A DNA stretch of 64,000 nt from Symbiodinium natans (GCA_905221605.1 CAJNDS010000113.1:134501-198500), one strand, 5' to 3'; shown: positions 40,937-51,054, counted from the stretch's first letter. Made by a program: numbers and translations. Notes: generated by a model from the sequence alone, not told the origin.

Positions 40937-41026
40937 AAAAATTTCCCCGTTAACCAATCCCCTCCTAGCCACGCCCGGGGCTCCTCCAATGTGATTTGGC
41001 CCTTCTGAATCTTCTTGTGTAGCCAC
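40937..41026 (-). CDS. Single exon (minus), unknown function
   Basis: Acceptor GTTTAGTGAATCCAG|, 30 codons VATQEDSEGPNHIGGAPGV then ARRGLVNGEIF, donor TTT|GTAGGGGG. Phase 0-0. Acidic start then a Gly-rich stretch. No array inside. Confidence 0.5.
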
Positions 41027-41752
41027 CTGGATTCACTAAACATCGTGGAACTCGGGGGATTATAGGGTTTGGGTGTTTGGGGTTGAGGGTGAGTAGGGTT
41101 TAGGGTTTAGGGTTTAGGGTTTAGGGTTTAGGGTTTAGGGTTTAGGGTTTAGGGTTTAGGGTTTAGGGTTTAGGGTTTAGGGGGTTTAGCAAGGAGAGAT
41201 GTCCTTCGGGAACTAGGTACAACTGTACCCGGGTACCTATGCTTCTCACCCTAAACTCCGAACTCCAAGAACCCCTAAACCGTGGGGTTCGCTTGGCGGA
41301 AGAAAGGGGCCTTAATACTCGGAATAGGGTTGCTGGGTTATCAAAGTAGAATTATGTAGGGACCATAAGGGAATACTATGAGTTATATGGCTTCAATGTT
41401 CAGGGTTTTGAGTCTACAGGGCTTAAGTGCTGGGTGTGGGGTTTAGGGTTGAGGGTTTGGGGTTTAGGATTTCGACGGGCGCACCTGTTTTGGGTGTAGG
41501 ATTCTTGCGGCCCTGAGCTTGGGGTTTAGAAGGTTTAAGGGATTGGGTGTTGGGTGTAAGGTGACAAGTGCAACTTGCAAAGGCACAACACCCATGCGCT
41601 ACAACCTACTTTAGCCCAAAACCCTGAACCCCTTAGGACCCTTTCCGTACGACGTGCACCTTCTCAGGGCGGTTTCGAAGACAACCTCAAACTCCAAAAC
41701 CCAAACCCTAAACCCCAAACCCTAAACTGGCCCTAAACCCTAAACCCTAAAC

Positions 41753-41835
41753 CCGGGCGGAGGAACCGCCGCGCGGCGGCGTGTGACGCCGCGAGCTGCA
41801 GTTTCGCTGGACGGGGCTCGCGTTGGAGGAAGCTC
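41753..41835 (-). CDS. Single exon (minus), Pro/Arg-rich
   Basis: Acceptor GACCCCCAAAAAACAG|, ELPPTRAPSSETAARGVTRR then RAAVPPP, donor GG|GTTTAGGG. Phase 0-2. Third positions mostly G/C. The block also contains the palindromic CCGCCGCGCGGCGG. Confidence 0.5.
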
Positions 41836-42649
41836 CTGTTTTTTGGGGGTCTTAGGGTTTTATAGTTTAGGGTCTTAGGGTGTTAGGGTTGTAGACTTCC
41901 GGGTTTTGGGGTGTTAGGGTTTTAGCGTGTAGTGTTTAGGGTGATAGAGTTGAGGGTTTCAGGAGGACCGGCGGTGCATGGCCTTCGGATTTCAGACTCT
42001 TGGGTTTAGAGTTGAGGGTTTTAGGGGCTCAGGGTTTGAGGAGAGTTCGGGCTTTAGGGATTCTAGGCATTTTTGGGGTTTGGGAGCCTCTTGCTCAAGG
42101 GGGCTACCGGGCTTTAGCGGGATAAGCGCTTGGAATAGTGATAGAGTACAACACCGGGTCGGTTCTCCGAAACTCTGGCACCTGCTAGGATTGAGGATCA
42201 GAGCTTAGGGTTCCCTGAACGATAGGGGAACCCGAATGATCACAGGAGCCTTACATTGAGCATGTGTAAGTTGGGAGCGTAAAGGTCTGACCAGCTAAAG
42301 GTTTAGGGCGTTTAGTTCCCCACGCACCTTCACGATGGATTTTCCTAAGCCGGACTGACACTCTAAACCCTAAACCCCAAACCCTAGACCCTTGTCCTAA
42401 AGCTCGAGGCCTAAACCCTAAACCCCTAAACCCCTAAACCCCCAAACCCCTAAACCCCTAAACCCCCAAACCCTAAACCCTAACCCCTAAACCCTAAACC
42501 CCGAAACCCCTAAGCCCCTAAGCCCTAAACCAGTCAAAAGGGGCACCCGTCGCAGCGGGCTGTTCTAGGGCCATTGTGCAAGCTAGCTTTCCTATTCAAA
42601 GGGGCTATAGGGAGGACCCTAGAATGGACCTGTAATCTATATCACCCAC

Positions 42650-42960
42650 ATATAAGCACTATATATATATACATATATATATATACAAAAACTAGTTCAT
42701 AAAGACCTAAGTAGCCCCTAAATAATCCCTAAATATCCCTAAGGTCCCTTAGAAAATTTCCTCCTTTGGGCCCTTGATGCTAATCTCTGCAGATCATGTC
42801 TACGTCCAAGTCACTCCCAGCTAGGGTCGGGTTTAGGAGGAGCGTTTGATGTAGGGCTTAGGGGGTTTTAGGGTTCTGCACTTCGGGCTATGGGGTTTTA
42901 GGATTCTTGATTTCGGGTTTAGGGTTTCTGCCCCCCCCCCCCCCCCCCCCCCACAAGAAG
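42650..42960. repeat. AT microsatellite, degenerate arrays and poly-C
   Basis: (AT)n at 42660-42686, variant TTTAGGG at 42835-42930 and about 22 Cs at 42930-42951. The region 42540-42650 holds GGGGCTATAGGGAGGACCC. No gene seen. Confidence 0.8.
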
Positions 42961-43074
42961 AAGGTAGGGTTTCCTGCCCACACCCGTGGGAGGAACCAAA
43001 AATGTATAACCCCCAAATAGCATCTAAGATCGCAAGCTGGCGCGCTTTCAGATAAGCGGAGACGCCGTAAAAAA

Positions 43075-43375
43075 CCCGAAAAGTCGAAAAGTCGAAAAGT
43101 CGAAAAGCTGTCGACTTTTCGACTTTTCGACTTTTCGGGTCTCGCCGGGACTTTTCTGTACTTTTCGACTTTTCATGGCTTTTCGACTTTTCGACTTTTC
43201 GGGCCTCGCCGGGACTTTTCGCTACTTTTCGACTTTTCGTGGCTTTTCGACTTTTCGACTTTTCGCCGGGACTTTTCAGTACTTTTCAACTTTTCGTCTT
43301 TTCGGGGCCTGTACACTTTTCAAGATTTTTCTACACTTTTCAGCTTTTCGGCTTTTCGGCTTTTCGGGCTCATTC
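43075..43375. repeat. (CGACTTTT)n satellite, left block, with inverted head
   Basis: AAAGTCGAAAAGTCGAAAAG (43081-43107) turns at GCTGTCGAC into (CGACTTTT)n, a perfect palindrome, then repeats with GCCGGGACTTTT spacers. The apparent 148-codon + frame FRLFDFSTF is a translation of the satellite. Confidence 0.95.
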
Positions 43376-43450
43376 CCCTTCAGCCCTCCCAACAGCACAC
43401 ACACACACATCCTAAACAAATACTATCATAAGTCTACAGCCGCTCCGAGT

Positions 43451-43671
43451 TTAAGAAGGCCTTGTAGGCTTCGCCGCGTGGATCTTACGTACGACAGCCT
43501 CAACGACGTGGCTGGCCAGCCTACAGATATCCGGAGAAGACACTTGGCGATTATCTTTAGACCCAGGGCCTTGCAAATCAGTGCAGGCCCCAAACCCCAA
43601 ACCCCAAACCCCAAACCCTAAACCCCGAATGGTCGAGGCATTGACAAGCCCAACATTGATGTCATCGTGCA
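43451..43671 (-). CDS. Two C-terminal exons, unknown function
   Basis: Exons 43624-43671 (1-1) and 43451-43569 (1-stop TAA). Acceptors TCAATAGCGGCTAGCAG| and CACTGATTTGCAAG|; donor CGGG|GTTTAGGG. Peptides: HDDINVGLVNASTIR, then PGSKDNRQVSSPDICRLA and SHVVEAVVRKIHAAKPTRPS. Phases agree and the last exon is a clean 38-codon helix-like C-terminus. The intron consists of only TTTGGGG/TTTAGGG repeats and is 54 nt long (43570-43623). Confidence 0.6.
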
Positions 43672-44084
43672 CTGCTAGCCGCTATTGAACATCAACATGT
43701 AGCTTGGGCTAGGGTTTAGGGTTTAGGGTTTAGGGTTTAGGGTTTAGGGTTTAGGGTTGAGGGTTGAGGGTTGAGGGTTTAGGGTTTAGGGTTTAGGGTT
43801 TAGGGTTTAGATTTAGGGTTTAGGGTTTAGGGTTTAAGGATAAGGAGTTTGAGTTAGGGTTTATAGGGCTTTGCATAGGACGGGCAGGGTTTACAGGGTA
43901 AGCAGATTTAGGGTTTAGGGTTTATGGTTTCAGGATGAGGGGTTTGAGTTAGGGTTTATAGGGCTTTGCATAGGACTGGCAGGATCTACAGGGTAAGCAG
44001 ATTTTTTGTTTACGTTTGGAGTTGTAGGGTTTTGTAGCATTTAGGTTTTAGGGTTTAGGGTACAACTTGTAGACACTTCTCGAA

Positions 44085-44480
44085 ACTTCTCACGTTTTCT
44101 CTGCTTTGCCCACTTTTCCGCCTGTAGACATTTCGGCTTTTGGACATTTGGGGACTTTCAAACTGCTCGGAACGTTCAGGATTGTTCGAAAATATTCATG
44201 CTTTCGACTTTTCCAACTTTTCGGGATTATTCCATAATTTTTCAGCTTTTCGACTTTTCGACTTTTCGACTTTTCGTTTTTTGGTGACTTTTCGGACTTT
44301 TCGGTACTTTTCTCGCATTTTCGACTTTTCGACTTTTCGTTTTTTGGTGACTTTTTGGGTTTTTCGGCACTTTTCTCGCATTTTCGACTTTTCGACTTTT
44401 CGCCTTTTCACCTTTTCGCGCCAAGCGTGTGCCCCGATCAACTTTTCGACTTTTCGGCTTTTCGGCTTTTCGGGTTTTTT
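44085..44480. repeat. (CGACTTTT)n satellite, right block
   Basis: The same 9-base-like unit as 43075-43375, with two copies of a longer period (CGTTTTTTGGTGACTTTT at 44275 and 44337). Blocks of TTTAGGG (43710-43960) lie between the two satellite stretches. Confidence 0.95.
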
Positions 44481-44828
44481 TGGGCAGACTCCACTTGCGG
44501 CCGCGGACAGCCGTTCGCAATCACAGGCATCTAGTGCCCTCTACTACTTTTAGGTCATTCTGATAGGAACCCTAAACCCTAAACCCCAAAACCCCTTAAG
44601 GGGATCTACTTCTTGGTTCCTCCCAGAGGTCTGGGAAGTAGGGGTCGGACTCTCAGGGAATCATAATAGTATTCCCATAAGGTCCTTTTTATAAGCATAC
44701 TATACTAACCCTCAAATCCTACTCTGATTATTCAGGCCCCCAAACCCCAAACCGCAAACCCCAAAACCTAAACCCTAAGCCCTAAGCCCTAAGCCCTAAG
44801 CCCTAAACCCTAAGCCCTAAACCCTATT

Positions 44829-44936
44829 CTAAATCTTCAGGCCCTTAGAGTATCGCCGGCCGAGGCGCAGCAGAGTCGGATCCAAACCTTTTGCAAAGTG
44901 GCGCATCGCTTCCTCCGGGGAGCCGTGCAAGGAGAT
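44829..44936 (-). CDS. C-terminal exon (minus)
   Basis: The frame ISLHGSPEEAMRHFAKGLDP then TLLRLGRRYSKGLKI ends in TAG (44829-44831). The composition is strongly protein-like (alternating charged and hydrophobic). No clear AG acceptor is visible between the poly-C and the start, so the 5' edge is approximate. 45064-45130 (phase 2-0) may be the preceding exon. Confidence 0.5.
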   Translation of the reverse strand: MSLHGSPEEAMRHFAKGLDPTLLRLGRRYSKGLKI

Positions 44937-45063
44937 CCCCCCCCCAAAAAAAAGGGTTTAGGGCTTAGGGCTTAGGGTTTAGGGTTTAGGTTTTAGGGTT
45001 TAGAGTTTAGGGGGTCCCTTGTACAAGAACCCCAACCCAAAACCCTAAACCCCAACCGTAAAC

Positions 45064-45130
45064 CAGCTCAAGGTTGTCGGTTCGGTTTTGTAGACCCCTC
45101 GAATTCTTCACCGCAAGGGGCTGCAGCGTG
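45064..45130 (-). CDS. Single exon (minus)
   Basis: Acceptor AAATTCCCAAG|, TLQPLAVKNSRGLQNRTDNL then EL, donor CTG|GTTTACGG. Phase 2-0. Confidence 0.5.
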
Positions 45131-45238
45131 CTTGGGAATTTGAGCCCCCACCTTTCAACCCCAAAGCCCCAAAAACACCCAAAACCCCAAATCCCCACAC
45201 CCTAAACCCTGAACCCCCTAAACCCTACACCCCCAAAC

Positions 45239-45396
45239 TGGAGGTTCATGGTGCATATTAACCAAGTACAACTGTGCTTACAACTAATCATAAGCCCCTC
45301 AAGTGCCCCAATATGATTAAAATCACCGTTATAAGTAAGGATATATAATTGGCTAGTAAGATCTAGTAAGTAGCATGAACCTCCAAGTAGAGCCCT
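45239..45396. mobile_element. TIR family B copy
   Basis: GGAGGTTCATGGTGC (45240-45254) is mirrored by GTAGCATGAACCTCC (45381-45395). Inside are AACCAAGTACAACTGTGCTTA and TATAAGTAAGGATATATAATTGG. No telomere array inside; a CCCTAAA array starts right after it. Confidence 0.7.
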
Positions 45397-45470
45397 AAAC
45401 CCTAAACCCTAAACCCTAAACCCTAAACCCTAAACCCTAAACCCTAAACCCTAAACCCTAAACCCTAAAC

Positions 45471-45534
45471 CGCCAAACAAAAAAGCGCCTTTGCACCGAA
45501 CTGGAGAGCCGAACTTAGAGGCCTCGGTGCATGC
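45471..45534 (-). CDS. Single exon (minus)
   Basis: Acceptor CCCTGTGCTTTCAAG|, ACTEASKFGSPVRCKGAFLF then G, donor GCG|GTTTAGGG. Phase 0-1. Good tract and clean frame. Confidence 0.5.
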
Positions 45535-45630
45535 CTTGAAAGCACAGGGCAAGGATCAAAGGTTCGAAGGTTCAGGGTTTAGGGTTTAGGGTTTAGGGCT
45601 TGCGAGGGTCTAGGATCTGGCGTCGGTCAG

Positions 45631-45840
45631 CTGGATGCAAGAGTATGCAGACATGCCCCAAGACCCAAGTACTCTCGAGCTAAACGTCTTGCTCATGTTG
45701 ACATGAAGAAGATCATAAACAACAAATCCGAGAGACAAATTAGGTTTTGCGTTGGGGGGGGGAGGGTCGTCTCTCATTATTTTTCGTGTTTACGCCGGAG
45801 TGTCAAAGAGACGTTGAGAAGGTCAAAAAAAAGCTTCTGA
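45631..45840 (+). CDS. Long C-terminal exon, basic
   Basis: Acceptor GGCGTCGGTCAG|, then 69 codons without a stop: LDARVCRHAPRPKYSRAKRL, AHVDMKKIINNKSERQIRF, VVSHYFSCLRRSVKETLRR, TGA. The end overlaps a duplicated block: CTCTCATTATTTTTCGTG...CCGGAGTGTCAA (45771-45808) resembles CTTCTCATTGTTTTTCTTC...CCGGAGTGTCAA (45878-45913). The minus strand is open too. Confidence 0.45.
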   Translation: MDARVCRHAPRPKYSRAKRLAHVDMKKIINNKSERQIRFCVGGGRVVSHYFSCLRRSVKETLRRSKKSF

Positions 45841-46055
45841 GAGTTTTCCGTTGGGGGCCGCCTTCGGCCGGAGGGCCTTCTCATTGTTTTTCTTCTCTTC
45901 ACCGGAGTGTCAAGGCTGCATAACGAAAGATTTGCTGCTACGAAATTCCTGTGAAGGTCACGCGTACCCTGGCTACTAAGGTTTATTGAACCATGAACCC
46001 TTTTGTTTGGTCCCCAAGGTCGAAGCTTTGCAGAGACAATGTAGATTTTGCCCCA

Positions 46056-46173
46056 GGGGGGGGGGGGGGGGGGNNNNNNNNNNNNNNNNNNNNNNNNNNN
46101 NNNNNNNNNNNNNNNNNNNNNNNNNNNNNNNNNNNNNNNNNNNNNNNNNNNNNNNNNNNNNNNNNNNNNNNNN
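46056..46173. other. Assembly gap at a poly-G
   Basis: Eighteen Gs (46056-46073) followed by exactly 100 Ns (46074-46173), resuming with CCCC. A homopolymer-induced scaffold gap of unknown true length; any frame crossing it is meaningless. Confidence 0.98.
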
Positions 46174-46197
46174 CCCCACTTTCGCTTGCATGTGCAG

Positions 46198-46265
46198 ACT
46201 GCGCCGACGCGCGACGCAAAACAGTTCAAGTTCTTAAGACGTACCGTTGATGGCGCATGGCTGAC
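46198..46265 (+). CDS. Exon with strong acceptor and GTAAAC donor
   Basis: ACTTTCGCTTGCATGTGCAG| then TAPTRDAKQFKFLRRTVDG and AWL plus two bases, donor AC|GTAAACAAA. The following 430 bases are CCCTAAA-type repeats only. Exon 46726-46765 (APWDPTPFATPPK, donor AAG|GTGCAT) is in phase with it, but that block also reads AWRKELDPKELWMH on the minus strand with an equally good context. Confidence 0.5.
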
Positions 46266-46274
46266 GTAAACAAA

Positions 46275-46710
46275 AAAACCAAAAACCCTAAAACCCTACA
46301 CCCCAAAAACCCTAAACCCCTGAACCCTGAACCCCAAAACCCTAAAGCCGTAAACCCAAAACCCAGAACCCCCAACCCCCAAATCCCTAAACCCCCAAAA
46401 CCCCAAAACCCTAAACCCCAAACCCCTAAACCCAAAACCCCAAACCCTAAAAAAAAAAACAAAGCCCTAAACCCCAAAACCCTACACACCCTAAACCCTA
46501 AACCCTAAACCCCAAACCCTAGACCCCCAAACCCAAAACACCCTAAACCCTAAACCCCAAACTTTAAACCCCAAAACCCTAAACCCCACACCCCAAACCC
46601 TAATCCCCAAAACCCTGAACCCCAAAACGCCCTAAACCCTAAACGCCCATAACCCTGAACCCCAAACCCCAAACCCTAAACGCCCATAATCCTGAACCCT
46701 AAACCCTAAA
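46275..46710. repeat. Degenerate CCCTAAA/CCCCAAAA tract
   Basis: Only CCCTAAAC, CCCCAAAC and CCCAAAAC variants for 430 bases. No gene. Confidence 0.95.
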
Positions 46711-47044
46711 AGACCGTGCATCCAGAGCTCCTTGGGATCCAACTCCTTTCGCCACGCCTCCAAAGGTGCATTTGGGTCTAGGGTCTAGGGTTTAGGGTTT
46801 AGGGTTTAGGGTTTAGGGTCTAGGGTTTAGGGTTTTGGGGTTTGGGGTTTAGGGTTTAGGTATAGGGTCTAGGGTTAGGGTTTCAGGTTTCAGGTTTAGG
46901 GTGCAGAATTGAGGTTTAGGGTGCAAAGATCGGGGTTTAGGGTTCAGGTTTTAGGACTGGGGCTTAGGGTTCAGAGTGTATGCCGCATTTGGGGCTTAGG
47001 GCTTCAACCTGAACCCACAAACCCCTTCCTGTGATCCCAGTGAC

Positions 47045-47095
47045 CTAGCATGAACAAGTGTTCCCTTTTTCGGCATTGGGCAGTTTATGATGAAC
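47045..47095 (-). CDS. Single exon (minus)
   Basis: TTTTCTTGATAGGGGCTCCCAG| precedes FIINCPMPKKGTLVHA, donor AG|GTCACTGG. Phase 2-2. Confidence 0.5.
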   Translation of the reverse strand, partial: VHHKLPNAEKGNTCSC

Positions 47096-47259
47096 CTGGG
47101 AGCCCCTATCAAGAAAAGTCAAAGGGTTTAGGGTTTAGGGCCAGGGTTTAGGGTTTAGGGTTTCGGGTTGATACTGACCCTCCGTTGCGGGCGCCCTAAC
47201 CACTGGTGGGGACCACCTTCACGAATCTCTGCGTACGACACCCCATCCGCTCCCCTCAC

Positions 47260-47690
47260 CTCCATGACCGGCTCAATGTGTCTTCCCAGTTGGTGTGTCG
47301 TGCACGGGGGTCCTTGTCCACGGCTTCGGGCTCGCTGTCCTCCCTCGCCAGGGCTGGGTAACTATCGAGAGAAACAAAACTCAAACAAGAGAGAGCTGCT
47401 GCCTTGAGCCCCGGACCCGTGCCACTGCCCTGTCTCAGGGCTCATCCAGAACTCCCCCAGTCGCCACCCCGAGCCATCCCCGGGTATGGGACTTCAAAAC
47501 AGCAGCAGTTACACGCGTCCTCTCCATAGGCTAACGCGGCCACGTCGCCGCATTCGCAGTGTATGTTCAACAAGTAGCGGGTCTTGTAAACACGGCGATC
47601 TTCACGAAACCACGTTCTGCCACTACCTCCATGCCGGCTGCTTCTCTGCGTGCCCTCATGTCACCTCGCAGCTGGTGAGACATCGAGTTG
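47260..47690 (-). CDS. Three-exon Cys-rich gene model
   Basis: Exons 47665-47690 (NSMSHQLR), 47493-47599 (RRVYKTRYLLNIHCECGDVA, ALAYGEDACNCCCFE) and 47260-47361 (YPALAREDSEPEAVDKDPR, ARHTNWEDTLSRSW). Acceptors: CCATCTCCCCCTAAATCGCAG|, TGGTTTCGTGAAG| and GAGTTTTGTTTCTCTCGATAG| (excellent). Donors: GAG|GTGACATG, GAA|GTCCCATA and GAG|GTGAGGGG. Phases agree for the first junction. At the second, a 0-start frame (LPSPGEGGQRARSRG) would be needed instead of the acidic frame, so one edge is unsettled. The middle exon carries CEC and CNCCC clusters, suggesting metal or disulphide binding. These introns have no telomere arrays, unlike the rest. Confidence 0.55.
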
Positions 47691-48474
47691 CTGCGATTTA
47701 GGGGGAGATGGGGCGGAGGACCATACAGCTGACGTAAGCCAGACCCAAACCAAAGCTCAAAACCCACAAGCCCCCAAACCTCAAACCAAACCCTATACAA
47801 GCCACCTTTCAAAGGTTGAAAGGGTCTGCCTATAGTGTTTAGGGACATTTTGGGTGCAAAGGCGCATTTTTAGGGTTCAGGGGGTGTTGAGGGTTTAGAG
47901 GGCTCAGGGCGTCAACTCCGAAAAAAATAGCGGTCGTTGTCCTTTAGGCCCGATTACAAAAGGGCGCCCTTCTTGGTTTAAAAACGGGCTTGTCCCTAAC
48001 CCCTAAACCCCAAACCCTAAACCCTAAACCCTAAACCTAAACCCAAAACCCAAAACCCAAAACCCTAAACCCTAAACCCAGAAAAAGGGAATAAGGGCCT
48101 ACTCTGGGTCCTAGTCCTTCTTGCAGAGCTACGACGACGGACCTTCTTTTTAGGATTCCGCGCTTCCCTCCGCCAATCCCTACAAGTCCTAAGCCCTGCA
48201 CCCGAAGCCATTCGACTTTGGGTGGAGGGTTTGGAGCGTAAGGCTTTAGGGTTTAGGGGCTTAAGGCTTATGCTTGGGTAAGTGTTTAAGGGTCTAAGGG
48301 TCTAAGGGTTTAAGGTCCAAAGACTATAGGGCCTGGGCAGGAAGCCACTCTTGTATGGGCCTGCTGTCCCCCATTAAGGGCAGTGCAGGTGTCTAGGGGT
48401 TTAGGGTGAAGGGTTTAAGGTTTAGGGTTTTGGGTTAAGGGCTATGCCTGGGGCATGGAGGCCTCGCCCTAAAC

Positions 48475-48655
48475 CCGGAACCCCTAAACCCTAAAGCCCT
48501 AAAACCCCAAAACCCTAAAACCCTAAAACCCGAAAAAACCCCTAAAACCCTAAACCCTAAAACCCCAAAACCGCAAAAACCCTAAAACCCTAAAGCCCTA
48601 AAACCCTAAAACCCTAAACCCTTAAACCCTAAACCCTATAACCCTAAAACCCCCA
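48475..48655. repeat. CCCTAAAA-rich degenerate array
   Basis: Eight-base CCCTAAAA units dominate over CCCTAAA. It forms the start of the intron after exon 48651-48753 on the minus strand. Confidence 0.9.
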
Positions 48656-48753
48656 AGTGGAGCGGCTTTCAGTTCTCCTGCCTCAACTTGATCCGTTGGC
48701 AGGATCAACTCCTCTGCAACGGCCGCCAGCTCCTCGAAAGCCTGTGAGCAACT
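48651..48753 (-). CDS. Single exon (minus), acidic helix
   Basis: Acceptor GTAAACCAGCAAG|, SCSQAFEELAAVAEELILPT, DQVEAGELKAAPLG plus one base, donor G|GTTTTAGGG. Phase 0-1. The composition is strongly helix-like and unlikely by chance. It lies downstream of the 49859-51054 chain, but a connecting exon is missing (phase 1 versus 0). Confidence 0.6.
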
Positions 48754-48905
48754 CTTGCTGGTTTACGGTTTAGGGTTTAGCGTTTAGGGTTTAGGGTTTA
48801 GGGTTTCGAGGCAGCTGGTTTAGGGTTTAGGGTTTAGGGTTTAGGGTAGGGCTTTTAGGGCTTTGAGGGGCTTTGCGGTCGCTCTTAGGGGCTTGAACGG
48901 GCTTT

Positions 48906-49137
48906 TCGGGGCTTTTCGGGGCTTTGGGGGGCTTTTGGGGGCTTTTGGGGGCTGGAGGGGCTTGAGGGGTTTGAGGGGATTGAAGGGGCTTCGGGGGCTG
49001 GAGGGTGTTGAAGATTTTGGTCGGGGCTTTTCGGGGCTTTGGGGGGCTTTTGGGGGCTTTTGGGGGCTGGAGGGGCTTGAGGGGTTTGAGGGGATTGAAG
49101 GGGCTTCGGGGGCTGGAGGGTGTTGAAGATTTTGGTC
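48906..49137. repeat. Perfect 115-base tandem duplication of GGGGCTTT-type repeat
   Basis: TCGGGGCTTTTCGGGGCTTT...GTGTTGAAGATTTTGG at 48906-49020 is repeated without change at 49021-49135. The unit is itself built from GGGGCTTTTGGGG and GGAGGGGCTTGAG subrepeats. The + frame GFRGFGGLLGAFGG is a repeat translation. Confidence 0.95.
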
Positions 49138-49383
49138 TAAACCCTAAACCCTAAACCCTAAACCCTAAACCCTAAACCCTAAACCCTAAACCCTAAACCC
49201 TAAACCCTAAACCCTAAACCCTAAACCGTAAATTAAACCCTAAACCCTAAACCCTAAACCTCGTTTAGGGCTTTATTTTGGGAGTTGGGGCCCACAGGTT
49301 TTCAGACTTCGGGCTGATGGCTTACTTGGTTGCTGAGTTCATAAGCCCCCAAAAGTTGTACACTTTCAGTTCTATAGGGGGTT

Positions 49384-49430
49384 ATTGAGGTGAGGTGAGG
49401 TGAGGTGAGGTGAGGTGAGGTGAGGTGAGC
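49384..49430. repeat. (GAGGT)n microsatellite
   Basis: Eight perfect TGAGG units. Confidence 0.95.
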
Positions 49431-49522
49431 ATCGACCGAGGCACGAGCCTGGCCTAACAAAAAGGTAGCCCCTCCGGCGCAAGGCCTAAAGAGCAAACCC
49501 CAGCAACACAACGTGCAGGAAC

Positions 49523-49731
49523 AGCAACGGGGAACAACAACACGAAACGCACGAGACGGACGAACGAGCGAACGAACGGAAGCAGTTCTGCCAATGTCAC
49601 GTGTCGAGCGGCTGCGAGCACACCGGCTCCGGGATCGGCCGCGCACACCAGAACCGCGAGCACCGCTATTGTATCCCAAGAAGTGTAAAGTGTACTCACT
49701 CAGCTACTAAGCTTATAAGACTAAGGGCTTA
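49523..49731 (+). CDS. Cys/His-rich C-terminal exon candidate
   Basis: After ACAACGTGCAG| one frame reads NSNGEQQHETHETDERANER, KQFCQCHVSSGCEHTGSGI, GRAHQNREHRYCIPRSVKC and ends at a stop near 49731. Third positions are mostly G/C, favouring this frame over the Arg-rich + frame (ending 49710) and two long minus frames (49302-49679, 49454-49699). The segment is free of arrays. The C/H pattern might bind metal; no named domain. Confidence 0.4.
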
Positions 49732-49858
49732 GGGGCGTAGGGTCTGAGCACTAGGCCTGTGGCTTTGGGGTTTTGTGCTCAGGGGCTTAGCGTATCGAAC
49801 TTTGGGTGCCCCGAACCCTAAACCCTAAACCCTAAACCCTTAACCCTAAACCCTAAAC

Positions 49859-51054
49859 CCAAATAAGCGCAATGAGCTCGCCTGAGCATGTCCACCCCTC
49901 CCAGCGACTGATTCGCCATCTTCAGAAGCTTGTGCCACAGGTCCTGGCCATCAAATAGGGTTTAGGGTTTAGGGTTTAGGGTTTGGGGTTTAGGGTTTAG
50001 GGTTTAGGGTTTAGAGTTTAGGGTTTAGGGTTTAAGGTTTAGGGTTTAGGGTTTAGGATTTAGGGTTTAGGATTTAGGGTTTAGAGTTTAGGGTTTGGGG
50101 GTTTAGGGCTTAGGGGTCCTGGCCATCTTTAGGTTCTTATTGGGCGTTTAGGGCTTGTTTGCTTTTCGGGTTTCGGGTTGTAGGGTTATCCAAAGCCCCC
50201 AAGAAGCCGAAGAGGCTTGCTTTAAACTCAATGAACCCAAAATAAACCGCAAACTCCAAACCCTAGACCGAAACCAGAAACCCTAGACCCTAAACCCGAA
50301 ACCCTAAACCCCCTTGAAGTCCTAAGGGGCCAAACCCCAAACCATAAACCCTAAACCCTAAACCCTAAACCCTAAAACCCTAAAACCCTAAAACCCTAAA
50401 CCCTTAAACCCTAAACCCTAAAACCCTAAACCCTAAACCCTCAACCCTAAACCCTAAACCCTAAACCCTAAAACCCTAAACCCCAAAACCCTAGAACCCT
50501 AAACCCTAAAATTCCTAAACCCTAAACCCCAAACCCCAAACCCTAAACCCCTAAACCCTAAACCCCTAACCCCTAAACCCTAAACCCTAAACCCTAAACC
50601 CTATGAGGTGCCCCTGGAACATCAAGCCATGCCTTGCCAGTGCAGGAGTCGGTGGGGCCGCCGACCTGGCAGCCCCAAGTCAAGTTGAGGGTTTAGGGTT
50701 TAGGGTTGAGGGTTGAGGGTTTAGGGTTTAGGGTTTAGGGTTTAGGGTTGAGGGTAGAGGGTTGAGGGTTTAGGGTTTAGGGTTTAGAGCTTAGGGATTA
50801 GGGCTATTGAGGGCTCAGGGGCTGGCTAGGGTTTAGGGCGATTCAGGGATTAGGGTTTAGGGTCTTGGGGCTGTTCAGGGTTGACGGCTTAGGGCTGTTC
50901 AGGGTTTAGGGCTTAGGGTTTCGGGTTTATGAACCCTAAAATTGGGGTCATGTGTACCCCCCTACCCTAGCCCCTAAACCCTAAACCCTAAACCCTAACA
51001 GGGCACGTGGAGCCAACGAGAGGCCTGTCCGCCCATCATCTTCACGGGGGCATC
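49859..51054 (-). CDS. Gene model B2, three in-phase exons, paralogous to 57865-57912
   Basis: Exons 51007-51054 (DAPVKMMGGQASRWLH), 50600-50665 (VGGPTDSCTGKAWLDVPGAP, HR) and 49859-49943 (DLWHKLLKMANQSLGGVDML, RRAHCAYL plus one base). Phases 0-0, 0-0, 0-1. Acceptors TCTCAG|, GGGGCTGCCAG| and TTGATGGCCAG|. Donors CAC|GTGCCC, AGG|GTTTAGGG and GG|GTTTAGGG. The third exon looks like an ankyrin-type helix pair. Introns are mainly array. The first exon has a diverged twin at 57865-57912. Confidence 0.6.

Noticed and set aside
43175-43621. 148-codon + frame FRLFDFSTF
   Set aside because: Mostly the CGACTTTT satellite; the downstream part overlaps a better supported minus C-terminal exon (43451-43569).
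45777-46269. Open frames spanning 46056-46173
   Set aside because: They cross the 100-N gap and a poly-G, so the frame is undefined.
49302-49699. 125- and 81-codon minus frames
   Set aside because: They run through the (GAGGT)n microsatellite and are Arg/Ser- or Val/Leu-skewed antisense images of the Cys/His-rich + frame.
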